This document shows positions 29,070 through 39,798 of a DNA stretch of 64,000 nucleotides, in pieces. The notes beneath the pieces were generated by a model. That model did no database searches, was not told where the DNA came from, and worked only from the letters and a program-made list of their open reading frames with translations. Position 1 is the stretch's first letter. Every line of letters begins with the position of its first letter. Source of the DNA: Stutzerimonas kunmingensis (GTDB lineage: Bacteria > Pseudomonadota > Gammaproteobacteria > Pseudomonadales > Pseudomonadaceae). Both the position numbers and the translations under genes were made by a program. The stretch is from positions 1 through 64,000 of the forward strand of contig NZ_JACXXG010000011.1 in assembly GCF_014764705.1 (NCBI RefSeq), written 5' to 3'.

Positions 29070-29095
29070 AACGGCCCGTCACTTGACGGGCCGTT
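29070..29095 (-). terminator. Terminator between osmC-family gene and htpG
   Basis: A 12-bp perfect stem (AACGGCCCGTCA and its complement) with a 2-nt loop lies between two convergent genes. On the minus strand it is followed by TTTTCGTTT, so it fits as the htpG terminator. On the + strand the tail is weak (TTCGT), but the stem may still act on osmC. Confidence 0.8.
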
Positions 29096-29114
29096 CGTAC
29101 ATCGCTGCCTGGGA

Positions 29115-31019
29115 TCAGGCCGATAGTTCGACCAGCAGTTTGTTCAGACGCTGCACGTAAGCAGCGGGATCCTTCAGGCTATCCCCCGCCGCCAGCGCAG
29201 CCTGGTCGAACAGGATGTGCGACAGATCCGCGAAGCGATCCTCGTCCAGCTCGGCATCGAGCTTTTCGATCAGCGGATGCTGCGGGTTGATCTCGAAGAT
29301 CGGCTTGGACTCTCGCACCTTCTGCCCGCTTGCCTCGAGAATCTGCCGCATCTGCAGGCCCAGGTCCTGCTCGCCAATGGCGAGAATCGCCGGCGAGTCG
29401 GTCAGACGATGGGAGACGCGCACCTCGGCGACTTCATCACCCAGCGCGCCCTTCAGGCGCTCGATCAGCCCTTCCTTGGTCTTGGCGATTTCTTCCTGAG
29501 CCTTCTTGTCCTCTTCGGAATCCAGCTTGCCCAGATCCAGGTCGCCGCGCACAACATCGGCGAACTGCTTGCCGTCGAACTCGGTCAGGTAGCTCATCAG
29601 CCATTCGTCGATACGATCAGTGAGCAGCAGTACCTCGACGCCTTTCTTGCGGAAGACTTCCAGGTGCGGGCTGTTCTTGACCTGCGCGTAGCTTTCGCCA
29701 GTCAGGTAGTAAACCTTGTCATGACCTTCCTTCATGCGCGACAGGTAATCGGTCAGCGAAACCGACTGCTCGCCCGACGCGTCGCTGGTGGAAGCGAAAC
29801 GCAGCAGGCTGGCAATTTTCTCCTTGTTGGCAAAATCTTCCGCCGGACCTTCCTTGAGCACCTGGCCGAACTGCGACCAGAACTTCTTGTAGTCCTCGGG
29901 CTTGTCCTTGGCCAGCTTCTCCAACATGTCCAGCACGCGCTTGGTCAGCGCCGACTTCATCGAATCGATGACCGGATCCTTCTGCAGGATTTCGCGGGAC
30001 ACATTGAGCGACAGGTCGTTGGAATCGACCACGCCCTTGACGAAGCGCAGGTACAGCGGCAGGAACTCGTCCGCCTGATCCATGATGAAGACGCGCTGGA
30101 CGTAAAGCTTCAGGCCCTTCGGCGCCTCGCGGTGATACAGATCGAATGGCGCACGGCCGGGCACATAGAGCAGCGAGGTGTACTCGAGTTTGCCCTCGAC
30201 CTTGTTGTGGCTCCAGGACAGAGGGTTGTCGAAGTCGTGAGCGACGTGCTTGTAGAACTCCTGATACTCCTCGTCCTTCACCTCGGTGCGCGGACGGGTC
30301 CAGAGAGCGCTGGCGCGGTTGACCGTCTCCCACTCCTGCTCGGCCGGCTTGTCCTTCTCCTCGCCGTGGAACTCTTTAGGCAACTCGATCGGCAGCGCGA
30401 TGTGATCGGAGTACTTCTTGACGATGTTGCGCAGGCGCCAGCCATCGGCAAACTCTTCTTCGCCCTTCTTCAGGTGCAGGACGATGCGGGTGCCGCGTTC
30501 GGCCTTGTCGATGGTGGCGACTTCGAATTCGCCCTCGCCCTTCGACGACCAATGCACCCCTTCGCTGGCCGGGGTACCGGCGCGGCGGCTGTAGACGTCG
30601 ACCTTGTCGGCGACGATGAACGCCGAATAGAAGCCCACACCGAACTGACCGATCAGGTGCGAATCCTTCTTCTGGTCGCCAGAGAGATTTTTCAGGAAGT
30701 CGGCAGTACCAGACTTGGCGATGGTACCCAGATGCGCGATCACGTCATCGCGGTTCATGCCGATGCCGTTGTCTTCCAGGGTGACGGTATTGGCATCCTT
30801 GTCAAAGCTGAGGCGAATCTTCAGATCAGCGCCACCCTCAAGCAGCTCCGGCTTGGCCAGCGCTTCGAAGCGCAGCTTGTCGGCGGCATCGGAGGCGTTG
30901 GAAATCAGCTCGCGAAGGAAGATTTCCTTGTTGGAATACAGCGAATGGATCATCAGATGAAGCAGCTGCTTCACTTCGGTCTGGAAGCCCAGGGTTTCTT
31001 TTTGAGTCTCCACACTCAT
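29115..31019 (-). CDS. htpG: Molecular chaperone HtpG (Hsp90)
   Basis: 634 residues, full-length bacterial Hsp90. The N-terminal ATPase domain shows [16 protein letters not shown] (ATP/Mg site), [11 protein letters not shown] and the [11 protein letters not shown] lid motif. The middle domain has the catalytic-loop Arg in LNVSREILQ. The C-terminal dimerisation domain follows. HtpG refolds and remodels client proteins with DnaK. The start is backed by a textbook heat-shock promoter at 31078-31105. It is a single gene, ended by the hairpin at 29070-29095. Confidence 0.98.
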   Translation of the reverse strand: MSVETQKETLGFQTEVKQLLHLMIHSLYSNKEIFLRELISNASDAADKLRFEALAKPELLEGGADLKIRLSFDKDANTVTLEDNGIGMNRDDVIAHLGTIAKSGTADFLKNLSGDQKKDSHLIGQFGVGFYSAFIVADKVDVYSRRAGTPASEGVHWSSKGEGEFEVATIDKAERGTRIVLHLKKGEEEFADGWRLRNIVKKYSDHIALPIELPKEFHGEEKDKPAEQEWETVNRASALWTRPRTEVKDEEYQEFYKHVAHDFDNPLSWSHNKVEGKLEYTSLLYVPGRAPFDLYHREAPKGLKLYVQRVFIMDQADEFLPLYLRFVKGVVDSNDLSLNVSREILQKDPVIDSMKSALTKRVLDMLEKLAKDKPEDYKKFWSQFGQVLKEGPAEDFANKEKIASLLRFASTSDASGEQSVSLTDYLSRMKEGHDKVYYLTGESYAQVKNSPHLEVFRKKGVEVLLLTDRIDEWLMSYLTEFDGKQFADVVRGDLDLGKLDSEEDKKAQEEIAKTKEGLIERLKGALGDEVAEVRVSHRLTDSPAILAIGEQDLGLQMRQILEASGQKVRESKPIFEINPQHPLIEKLDAELDEDRFADLSHILFDQAALAAGDSLKDPAAYVQRLNKLLVELSA

Positions 31020-31077
31020 CGTCTACAAACTCCACATCAGCGTAATGGCACGGACCGCGGTTGCGGCGATGTCTGGC

Positions 31078-31105
31078 AGATGGGGGCGTGGCGATGATTT
31101 TCAAG
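31078..31105 (-). promoter_or_regulatory. Sigma-32 (RpoH) heat-shock promoter of htpG
   Basis: On the minus strand CTTGAAA (31099-31105) and CCCCATCT (31078-31085) are separated by 13 bp. Both boxes match the sigma-32 consensus (CTTGAAA and CCCCATNT) completely. Transcription would begin near 31070, giving a leader of about 50 nt to the htpG start at 31019. Confidence 0.9.
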
Positions 31106-31139
31106 GGCAGCCGACGCGTCGCAACGCCGGCCAGTCCAG

Positions 31140-32381
31140 TCAAGGGTCAACGAGTTCGAGCAGCACGATCTCCCCGGGAGCCAGGTGATAGGTCGCTTCG
31201 CCTGGGCCGCTGATGACCCGCCTGATGATCAGATTGCCCTCGCTATCCAGACCAGCGAAGCGCCCTTCTGCAACACCGCCGCGCTCGGTGTGCGCGCGCA
31301 TCAACAGGTGCTGATAGCGGTCAGGCGTGCGCAGGACCTGCTCCATCGAGAAGCGCAGTCGCCGATCCAGACTGCTTTGCGGCACCGTCGCAGCAACGGG
31401 CTCAGCCGCCTTGATCGTCGTTACAGGTGTCTCCACCGCAGGTTCGGTCAGGGGCGGATAGTCATCGCCCCTGACGTGCCAGCCCTGCTCGTTCTTTGCC
31501 AGGGGGAGCGTGAACGCCTGCATCTCGCCCTTCACCTGAGCCTGGACCTCAACCTCCAACTCTTCGGCCGGCAACGTGACGACGGGCGTCGATTGCAAAG
31601 CGACGTCCCGGCTCGCGTGACGACGCTGCAGGTAGTCCTCGATCACGAAGGCCAGGGTGTCCCGCGAATCATGGCGGCGGTCGACCTGACCGTTCAGGTA
31701 GCGCAGGCGATCGGTGTACAGCTCGATGACGCCGGTGATGCTGGTGTCGAACTGTGGCGGCAGCACGAGATGGAAATCGCCACGCAGCTTGTTCGGCGCC
31801 ACCGGTTGCAGATCAAGATGCAACGTGTAACCGCGATCGAGGCGTCGCGTCTCCGGCAGCTCCTGATCGGGGTTCAGCCAGGCGATTTCGACCTCAGGCA
31901 ATGCGCCGATGTCATCGGGCAGAACGTCGATGCGCAACGCACCCTCGATCGGTTCGCGCAAGCGAATCGTCACCTCCTGGCGAGCGAAGAAGCCCTTCCC
32001 CTCACGCAGATTCAGTACGCCATTTATGAGCTCACCCTGTTGCGGCGCGAATCGACGTCCGTTCAATTCCCCGCGCACCCCCATGGCAAGATCCGGCTCG
32101 ACCTGAGTTGGCAGCCAACGCAGACTGAAAATCGCCTCCAGCCGCTCGGCATCGCGACTGGCCAGCAGCGACAGCCCCACGATCAGCGGAATGAAACCCA
32201 GACAGGACAGGATCAGTGCCTTGCGCGCAACGCGCCAGTGACTGAATACGAACGCCAACGTCAATGGAGGCAGCAGGCTACCCAGGCCCCAGAGCAAGCT
32301 CGTCGAGAATGCCAGGCTGATGAGCCAGACGGCGCCAGCAAGAATCAGCAGCAAGCCGCCGAGGATCAGAAGTGCTTCCAT
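31140..32381 (-). CDS. Uncharacterised membrane protein with large soluble region
   Basis: 413 residues from the ATG at 32381 (AAGGA at a good distance); the in-frame extension to 32420 lacks such a site. There are about three hydrophobic segments in the first 85 residues (LLILGGLLLILAGAVWLISLAF, LLWGLGSLLPPLTLAFVFS, LILSCLGFIPLIVGLSLLA). The remaining 330 residues are soluble and beta-rich, with an acidic, Pro/Thr-rich linker near 320-345. I do not recognise a domain. Pseudomonas homologues are sometimes labelled MFS transporter, but three N-terminal helices cannot make that fold. It lies directly upstream of htpG (120 bp) on the same strand, in a conserved pseudomonad neighbourhood. Confidence 0.78.
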   Translation of the reverse strand: MEALLILGGLLLILAGAVWLISLAFSTSLLWGLGSLLPPLTLAFVFSHWRVARKALILSCLGFIPLIVGLSLLASRDAERLEAIFSLRWLPTQVEPDLAMGVRGELNGRRFAPQQGELINGVLNLREGKGFFARQEVTIRLREPIEGALRIDVLPDDIGALPEVEIAWLNPDQELPETRRLDRGYTLHLDLQPVAPNKLRGDFHLVLPPQFDTSITGVIELYTDRLRYLNGQVDRRHDSRDTLAFVIEDYLQRRHASRDVALQSTPVVTLPAEELEVEVQAQVKGEMQAFTLPLAKNEQGWHVRGDDYPPLTEPAVETPVTTIKAAEPVAATVPQSSLDRRLRFSMEQVLRTPDRYQHLLMRAHTERGGVAEGRFAGLDSEGNLIIRRVISGPGEATYHLAPGEIVLLELVDP

Positions 32382-32446
32382 TCGAGTTCCTTCACGCAAT
32401 CGCACAAGGTGACGCCGCACACCGCAACGCCACCCTGACGAATGCG

Positions 32447-32890
32447 TCAGGGCTCGTCGATCTTGAAATGGCAGCGGGCGGTGGCGATGGGCTCGGCCTG
32501 ATGGGTCTGCCAGGCGGTGATCGCGACATTGGCGACCCTGCGGCCCTGGCGCCAGACCTGGCAGGCGGCAAAGGTGTCACGATAGTGACCGGCGCGTAGA
32601 TAATCTATCGAGAAGTCGATGATTTTGGGCAAATGTGGCGCGCCCATGAACATCAGCAGATGCAGCATCGCCGCGTGCTCCATGAAGCCTGCGATGACCC
32701 CGCCGTGAATGGCCGGTAGCGGATTGCCGATGTTGTCCTCGTTCTGCGGCAGGCGAAAAACCATTTCGTCACCGAGCCGCAGGCACTCGATGCCGATCAG
32801 CTTGGCGTACGGCACCAGTTTGATCAGCGAGTCGTAATCGTTGTTGGCGTGTGCATGCTGGACCAGCTCGTTGAGGTTGAGATCGCTCAT
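32447..32890 (-). CDS. PaaI-type hotdog thioesterase
   Basis: 147 residues, one hotdog domain. The active-site segment NPLPAIHGGVIAGFMEHAAMLH places His62-Gly-Gly and Glu71 in the positions used by PaaI-type thioesterases. It would cleave acyl-CoA to acid plus CoA. Its ATG overlaps the stop of the preceding hotdog gene (ATGA), so the two are translated together. Sequence similarity to that partner is low, apart from the fold motifs. Confidence 0.87.
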   Translation of the reverse strand: MSDLNLNELVQHAHANNDYDSLIKLVPYAKLIGIECLRLGDEMVFRLPQNEDNIGNPLPAIHGGVIAGFMEHAAMLHLLMFMGAPHLPKIIDFSIDYLRAGHYRDTFAACQVWRQGRRVANVAITAWQTHQAEPIATARCHFKIDEP

Positions 32891-33348
32891 GCGCCGCCCT
32901 CCTTACCCATGGCTGTCGGTGCAGCCTTGCCCATGCGCATGAAGGTGCCTACCACATGAGCGATCGGTTCGTTGATGTCGCGCTGATAGGCGACGCCACG
33001 AGTAAAGATGACCGTTGGGGTGACGCGGTAGCACTCGGCGAAGCCGAAGATATCGTGTCCGGCCTCGGCGGGATGCATGTAGTCGACTCGCAGATCGAGC
33101 GTCGGGCAAACTTCCAGCTCCGACAGGGCGCAGGCCGTTGAAATGCCGCAGGTGGTGTCCATTAGCGTGGTGATCGCGCCGCCATGGACTCCGCCGGTTT
33201 CCGGGTTTCCGATGATCTTCTCGCTGTATGGAAGGCGCAGGGTAAGGCCGCGGCTGTCGGCATGCTCGACTGTAAGCCCCAGCACCTGACAGTGTCGCAG
33301 AAAGGACAAGAAGCGCTGGGTGCGCTCGAGTATCTGGCTATCGCTCAT
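32887..33348 (-). CDS. PaaI-type hotdog thioesterase
   Basis: 153 residues from the ATG at 33348; a longer form to 33396 is less likely. The segment TGGVHGGAITTLMDTTCGIS shows His55-Gly-Gly with Asp64 as the catalytic acidic residue. The adjacent gene has Glu at the matching place, so the two enzymes are of different subtypes. It forms an ATGA-coupled pair with that gene, which suggests a heteromeric or sequential function. It lies downstream of the DUF599 gene (57 bp). Confidence 0.87.
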   Translation of the reverse strand: MSDSQILERTQRFLSFLRHCQVLGLTVEHADSRGLTLRLPYSEKIIGNPETGGVHGGAITTLMDTTCGISTACALSELEVCPTLDLRVDYMHPAEAGHDIFGFAECYRVTPTVIFTRGVAYQRDINEPIAHVVGTFMRMGKAAPTAMGKEGGA

Positions 33349-33405
33349 TCGAATTCTCGGGGGATGCTCAAGGCGCGCATGATACCGCCTTGCCATGCAC
33401 GCGCC

Positions 33406-34131
33406 CTATTCCTTGGGCATTTCGGCCGGGGAAGTTGGCGTGAATACCATCACCCCGAGCACGTCCGAGTGGAATTCGCGGCGATAGAGGATCAGCACCA
33501 CGCCTGTGGTGACCAACATGAAGAACCAGGGGTGAACGAACCAGGCCAAGGTGGCCATGCCGAAGTAATAGGCGCGCAAGCCGAAGTTGAACTGGTTGGC
33601 CGCCATGGACAGGACCCGCGCCGCACGCTCGGCGAAAGCTCTGCGCTCCTGATCACTGACGTTGCGCTCGCCCACCATCGGCGCCGAAGCAACCAGTACC
33701 GCGGCGAAGTTGTACTGGCGCATGCACCAGCTGAAGGTGAAGAACGCATAGACGAAGACGACCGCCAGACACAGCAGTTTGACTTCCGAAAGACCGCGGC
33801 TGACCGGTTGCGCAAATGGCAGGTCGGCCAGTAGCGAAACCGCTCGATCGGATGCACCCAACGCGGTCAGGATGCCGGCAAGGATGATCAGCGTGCTAGA
33901 TGCAAAGAACGATGCGTTGCGCTCCAGATTGCCGATCACGTTGGCATCGGCGATACGGTTGTCACGCAACAGCAGGCGTTGCATCCAGTCCTGCCGATAG
34001 AGGTGCAACACACTCGCCAGACAAGCCGTATCCCGACCGCGCCAGCTCGCGTAGCGGGTGTATCCAGCCCAACAGACGATGAACCAGAGCACGGCGATCA
34101 GATGCGGCAGGGTTGAATCGGATAACGTCAT
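33406..34131 (-). CDS. DUF599 family membrane protein
   Basis: 241 residues with four hydrophobic segments (LIAVLWFIVCWAGYTRYA near the start, ASSTLIILAGILTALGA at about 75, LCLAVVFVYAFFTFSW at about 120 and FVHPWFFMLVTTGVVLIL near the end). The NASFFASSTLII and NQFNFGLRAYYFGMATLAWF motifs match DUF599 as I know it. The function is unknown. It is read with the two hotdog thioesterase genes downstream and lies 121 bp from the braB/brnQ-type gene. Confidence 0.8.
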   Translation of the reverse strand: MTLSDSTLPHLIAVLWFIVCWAGYTRYASWRGRDTACLASVLHLYRQDWMQRLLLRDNRIADANVIGNLERNASFFASSTLIILAGILTALGASDRAVSLLADLPFAQPVSRGLSEVKLLCLAVVFVYAFFTFSWCMRQYNFAAVLVASAPMVGERNVSDQERRAFAERAARVLSMAANQFNFGLRAYYFGMATLAWFVHPWFFMLVTTGVVLILYRREFHSDVLGVMVFTPTSPAEMPKE

Positions 34132-34252
34132 GGCGCGCCCTCGGAGACATCACGCGATTATAGCCAGCACCGCGTCGCCGAAGCTTGCGCCTAATGTCAG
34201 CGCTACCCCCGCGACCGATCTATCGTCAGCCGCGGCGCAGCGCGAGAACAAG

Positions 34253-35572
34253 TCAGGCGTGATGTTGCGCCTGATCGGCGCGACTGAGCAGGCGATCAGT
34301 GACGACTGCAAACACCAGCATCACCAGAACCGGAACCAGCCAGCCCATGCTCTGATCGGCCAATGGCAACTGCGTGAACAGCACCGGAACCCAGTCGGTG
34401 AAGCCCGCGGCGGCAAGTCCATCGACAACGCCGAAGATCAGCGTCACCGCCATGACCGGCACGAACACCCGCGAGGGCGAAACCCAGAAGCGATCCAGCA
34501 AGCTCAGAGCAACCAGGACGATGGCCAGCGGGTAAAGGCCCACCAAGACTGGCACCGACACACTGATCAACTGCGTCAGACCCTGGTTGGCCACCAGCAG
34601 GCTGAACAGAGCGAAAACGACCACCACTGTGCGATAGGAAACCGGCAGCAATGCGCTGAAGAACTCGCCACAGGCCGTGGTCAGGCCGACCGCCGTGGTC
34701 AGGCAGGCCAGCGTGATGACTACTGCGAGCAGCAGGCTGCCCGGCGTGCCGAACGTGTGTTGCACGTAGGTCGTCAGAATCTGCACGCCGTTCTCCGCAC
34801 CGGCGGCGATGCCCTGGCTGGTAGCACCAAGATAGAACAGAGCGAGATAGACCAACGACAGCCCGACCGCAGCAATCACGCCGGCAATCATCGAGTAACG
34901 GGTAACCAGCGCGGGCTCGGTGACACCACGGTCGCGAATGGCCGTGGCGATCACGATGCCGAACACCAGGGCGCCGAGCGTATCCATGGTCAGATAGCCT
35001 TCGAGAAAACCCTTGATCAGCGGCGACGCACGATAACTCTCACTCGCAGCACCGACCTCTCCCGCCGGGGCGAAAATCGCCGCACCACCGAGTACCAGCA
35101 GTGCCGCCAGCAGCACCGGCGTAATGAACTTGCCGATACGGTTGACCAGCTGACCGGGGTTCAGCACCAGGAACAGCATGGCCGCGAAGAACACCAGCGT
35201 GTAGATGAATAGCGGCATGCCGGCGTTACCGCTGAATGGCGCAATGCCCATCTCGAACGAAACGACGGCGGTGCGCGGAGTCGCGAACAGCGGACCGATC
35301 GCCAGGTAGACGGCCACCGCCAGCACCGTACCAGCGACCTTGCCGAGCGGTGCGGTCAAACGGTCCATGCCCCCACCCACTCGCGCCAGCGCGACGACGG
35401 TCAGCAGCGGCAACCCGACACCGGTCAGCAAGAAGCCCAGTGCCGCCTGCCAGATAAACTCGCCCGACGCCATACCGGCGCTGGGCGGGAAGATGATGTT
35501 GCCGGCGCCAAGGAACAACGCAAATGTCATGAAGCCAAGAGCCAGCAGGTCAAAACCTTTCAAACGATTCAT
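34253..35572 (-). CDS. braB: Branched-chain amino acid:Na+ symporter (BrnQ/BraB)
   Basis: 439 residues from the ATG at 35572, the usual length of the LIVCS family. About twelve membrane segments alternate with short loops. The N-terminal GFMTFALFLGAGNIIFPP signature is diagnostic. It imports leucine, isoleucine and valine with Na+ (BraB in P. aeruginosa, PA1590 by position). It lies in the same orientation as sucD but 451 bp downstream, behind hairpins, so it likely has its own promoter in that gap. Confidence 0.92.
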   Translation of the reverse strand: MNRLKGFDLLALGFMTFALFLGAGNIIFPPSAGMASGEFIWQAALGFLLTGVGLPLLTVVALARVGGGMDRLTAPLGKVAGTVLAVAVYLAIGPLFATPRTAVVSFEMGIAPFSGNAGMPLFIYTLVFFAAMLFLVLNPGQLVNRIGKFITPVLLAALLVLGGAAIFAPAGEVGAASESYRASPLIKGFLEGYLTMDTLGALVFGIVIATAIRDRGVTEPALVTRYSMIAGVIAAVGLSLVYLALFYLGATSQGIAAGAENGVQILTTYVQHTFGTPGSLLLAVVITLACLTTAVGLTTACGEFFSALLPVSYRTVVVVFALFSLLVANQGLTQLISVSVPVLVGLYPLAIVLVALSLLDRFWVSPSRVFVPVMAVTLIFGVVDGLAAAGFTDWVPVLFTQLPLADQSMGWLVPVLVMLVFAVVTDRLLSRADQAQHHA

Positions 35573-36023
35573 GCGGAAAAAACTACCAAATGGATGACGG
35601 CTTAAATGAACGCGACGCACATGCCACGAGCGCGACGGGTCAGCGGTTCATATTGGCCTGAATGATGGGATTACGGGTTTCCTTCAGGGATAAGGGGAAA
35701 CGTCATTCAGCCGGTTGGGCCGAATCCTTCGTTGCACGCTGTCGCTCTTGTGGACCGAACAAGCGTATGAATGAGCGGCAATGATGCCACGATGCGGCGA
35801 TGGATGCTGACCGGAGCGTCAGCATTGGCCGCGAAAAACGTCGCGCCTCAGGGTTGAAGCGCTCAACGCGTGATAGATGGAAGGGCGGGACCAAGCAGCG
35901 ATTGAAGCTGCAACGTTACCAAACCCAAAGCTGAAAGCCCCGAGGCAGAACCGTCAGGTCTGCCTCGGGGCATGCGAAGACTGAGCAACTCGAACGCCCG
36001 GCTGCAGCCGGGCGGGCGTTACA
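35573..36023. other. braB-sucD intergenic region
   Basis: 451 bp without a supported gene. A 64-codon frame on the minus strand (35703-35894) has no ribosome site and no recognisable product. The right end contains two hairpins: 35937-35971, a possible sucD terminator, and a perfect 18-bp palindrome GCCCGGCTGCAGCCGGGC at 35996-36013 just after the sucD stop. The braB promoter must lie here, but no clear boxes were found. Confidence 0.5.
35937..35971 (-). terminator. Hairpin terminator downstream of sucCD
   Basis: A 13-bp perfect stem (GCCCCGAGGCAGA and its complement) with a 9-nt loop lies 50 bp beyond the sucD stop. The following minus-strand tail is TTTCAGCTTT, moderately T-rich. It would end the suc operon before braB. 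A second palindrome at 35996-36013 may stabilise the 3' end. Confidence 0.65.
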
Positions 36024-36907
<884 letters not shown>

Positions 36908-36908
<1 letters not shown>

Positions 36909-38074
36909 TACTTGCCCTCCGCGGCTTTGACAACCTGAATGGCCGCATCGGTCAGGCTGCTCGCACCGATGATGTTCAGACCGCTTTCACTCAGCATCTT
37001 GGCCCCCAAGTCGGCGTTATTGCCTTCCAGGCGAACCACCACGGGCACCTTGACGCCCACTTCGCGAACGGCACCGATGATGCCTTCGGCGATCATGTCG
37101 CATCGCACGATGCCGCCGAAGATGTTCACCAGAACGGCCGCGACATTGCTATCGGAGAGAATGATCTTGAACGCTTCGGTCACGCGTTCCTCGGTGGCAC
37201 CACCGCCCACGTCGAGGAAGTTCGCCGGCGCACCGCCATGCAGGTTGACGATATCCATGGTGCCCATGGCCAGGCCCGCACCATTGACCATGCAGCCAAT
37301 GTTGCCGTCGAGCGCCACGTAATTCAGCTCCCACTTGGCCGCATGGGATTCACGCGGATCGTCCTGGGACGGATCGGCCATGTCGCGCAGTTTGGGCTGA
37401 CGGTAGATGGCGTTGCTATCTATGTTGATCTTGGCATCCAGGCAGTGCAGGTTGCCGTCCTTCTTGATCACCAGCGGGTTCACCTCGAGCAGGGCCAGAT
37501 CATAGTCCTGGAACAGCTGCGCGAGGCCGACGAAGATATGGACGAACTGCTTGACCTGATCGCCCTTCAGACCCAGCTGGAATGCCAGCTCGCGCGCCTG
37601 GAACGGCTGTGCACCGACCAGCGGGTCGATGGTGGCCTTGAGGATTTTCTCCGGCGTGTCGTGAGCGACTTTTTCAATGTCCACGCCACCTTCGGTGGAA
37701 GCCATGAACACGACCCGGCGGCTGGCGCGATCAACCACGGCGCCCAGATAGAGTTCCTTGTCGATATCGGTGCAAGCCTCGACAAGGATCTTGCTTACCG
37801 GCTGACCATTGGCATCGGTCTGATAGGTCACCAGACGCTTGTCTAGCCACTGCTGGGCAAACGCCCGGGCTTCATCCTTGCTGCGAACCAGCTTTACGCC
37901 ACCGGCCTTGCCACGTCCGCCTGCATGCACCTGGGCTTTGACCACCCATTGCGTGCCGCCGATCTTGTCGCAGGCTTCCGCTGCTTCCTTCGGGCTATCG
38001 ACTGCGTAACCCTTGGACACGGGCAGACCGTATTCAGCGAACAGTTGTTTACCTTGGTACTCGTGAAGATTCAT
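36908..38074 (-). CDS. sucC: Succinyl-CoA synthetase beta subunit
   Basis: 388 residues, the exact length of E. coli SucC. The ATP-grasp domain starts with [20 protein letters not shown] and includes the [17 protein letters not shown] nucleotide-binding segment; the C-terminal half has the [13 protein letters not shown] and VVRLEGNNA motifs. It pairs with SucD. A 192-bp gap with strong hairpins separates it from lpd, so sucCD may be partly controlled on its own. Confidence 0.98.
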
Positions 38075-38110
38075 GCTTTCTACCGTCTGGTTTGGTATTG
38101 GCGCATTTAC

Positions 38111-38183
38111 GGCACGACGAGCCGCCGTGCCCCCTCACAAGTCGCTGAAAACTATCTGCGAATTCACGATACCTCTCAGCGAC
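38111..38183 (-). promoter_or_regulatory. Structured leader upstream of sucC
   Basis: Two stems lie between the lpd terminator and sucC. One is a perfect 8-bp pairing of GTCGCTGA (38141-38148) with TCAGCGAC (38176-38183) enclosing 27 nt. The other is a 6-bp hairpin GGCACG/CGTGCC (38111-38131) nearer the gene. In transcript order (minus strand) the long stem comes first. The position matches a cis-regulatory RNA. A published sucC RNA motif exists in pseudomonads as I recall, but identity was not tested. Confidence 0.5.
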
Positions 38184-38212
38184 CTGCAATCCTTTTCGAA
38201 TCTGCAGTTTGC

Positions 38213-38246
38213 AAAAGGCCCGGCGTATCCACAGATACGTCGGGCC
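38213..38246 (-). terminator. Rho-independent terminator downstream of lpd
   Basis: On the minus strand GGCCCG-A-CGTATC pairs with GATACG-C-CGGGCC around a TGTG loop (stem 38217-38246), followed by TTTTGC. The stem has a single internal mismatch. It starts 20 bp after the lpd stop and would separate the sucAB-lpd transcript from sucCD, or attenuate it. Confidence 0.85.
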
Positions 38247-38266
38247 CGGGTACAGCACGAAACCGA

Positions 38267-39715
<1,449 letters not shown>

Positions 39716-39737
39716 TCAAAAGCAGCTAAAAGCCAAA

Positions 39738-39785
39738 GGCTGCAGGTAGCACGACCGGCTTTCACCTGACCTGCCAGCTGCAGCC
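39738..39785 (-). other. Hairpin in the sucB-lpd gap
   Basis: The arms GGCTGCAG (39738-39745) and CTGCAGCC (39778-39785) can pair over 8 bp, enclosing about 32 nt with a smaller inner pairing of AGGT with ACCT. There is no T tail, so it is unlikely to end transcription. It may protect upstream sucAB RNA from exonuclease decay, as repetitive palindromes do, and so change the relative output of lpd. Confidence 0.5.
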
Positions 39786-39798
39786 CGTGACGTTTCTA

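Noticed and set aside
29217..31097. 626-codon open frame on the + strand across htpG
   Set aside because: It is the antisense of htpG in GC-rich sequence, with low-complexity composition and no family likeness. The minus frame is a textbook Hsp90.
31140..32381. MFS transporter label for the membrane protein upstream of htpG
   Set aside because: Only three N-terminal hydrophobic segments and a large soluble region; MFS proteins have twelve helices.
35703..35894. 63-residue minus-strand frame in the braB-sucD gap
   Set aside because: No ribosome site, no recognisable sequence, and typical of noise in a GC-rich intergenic region.
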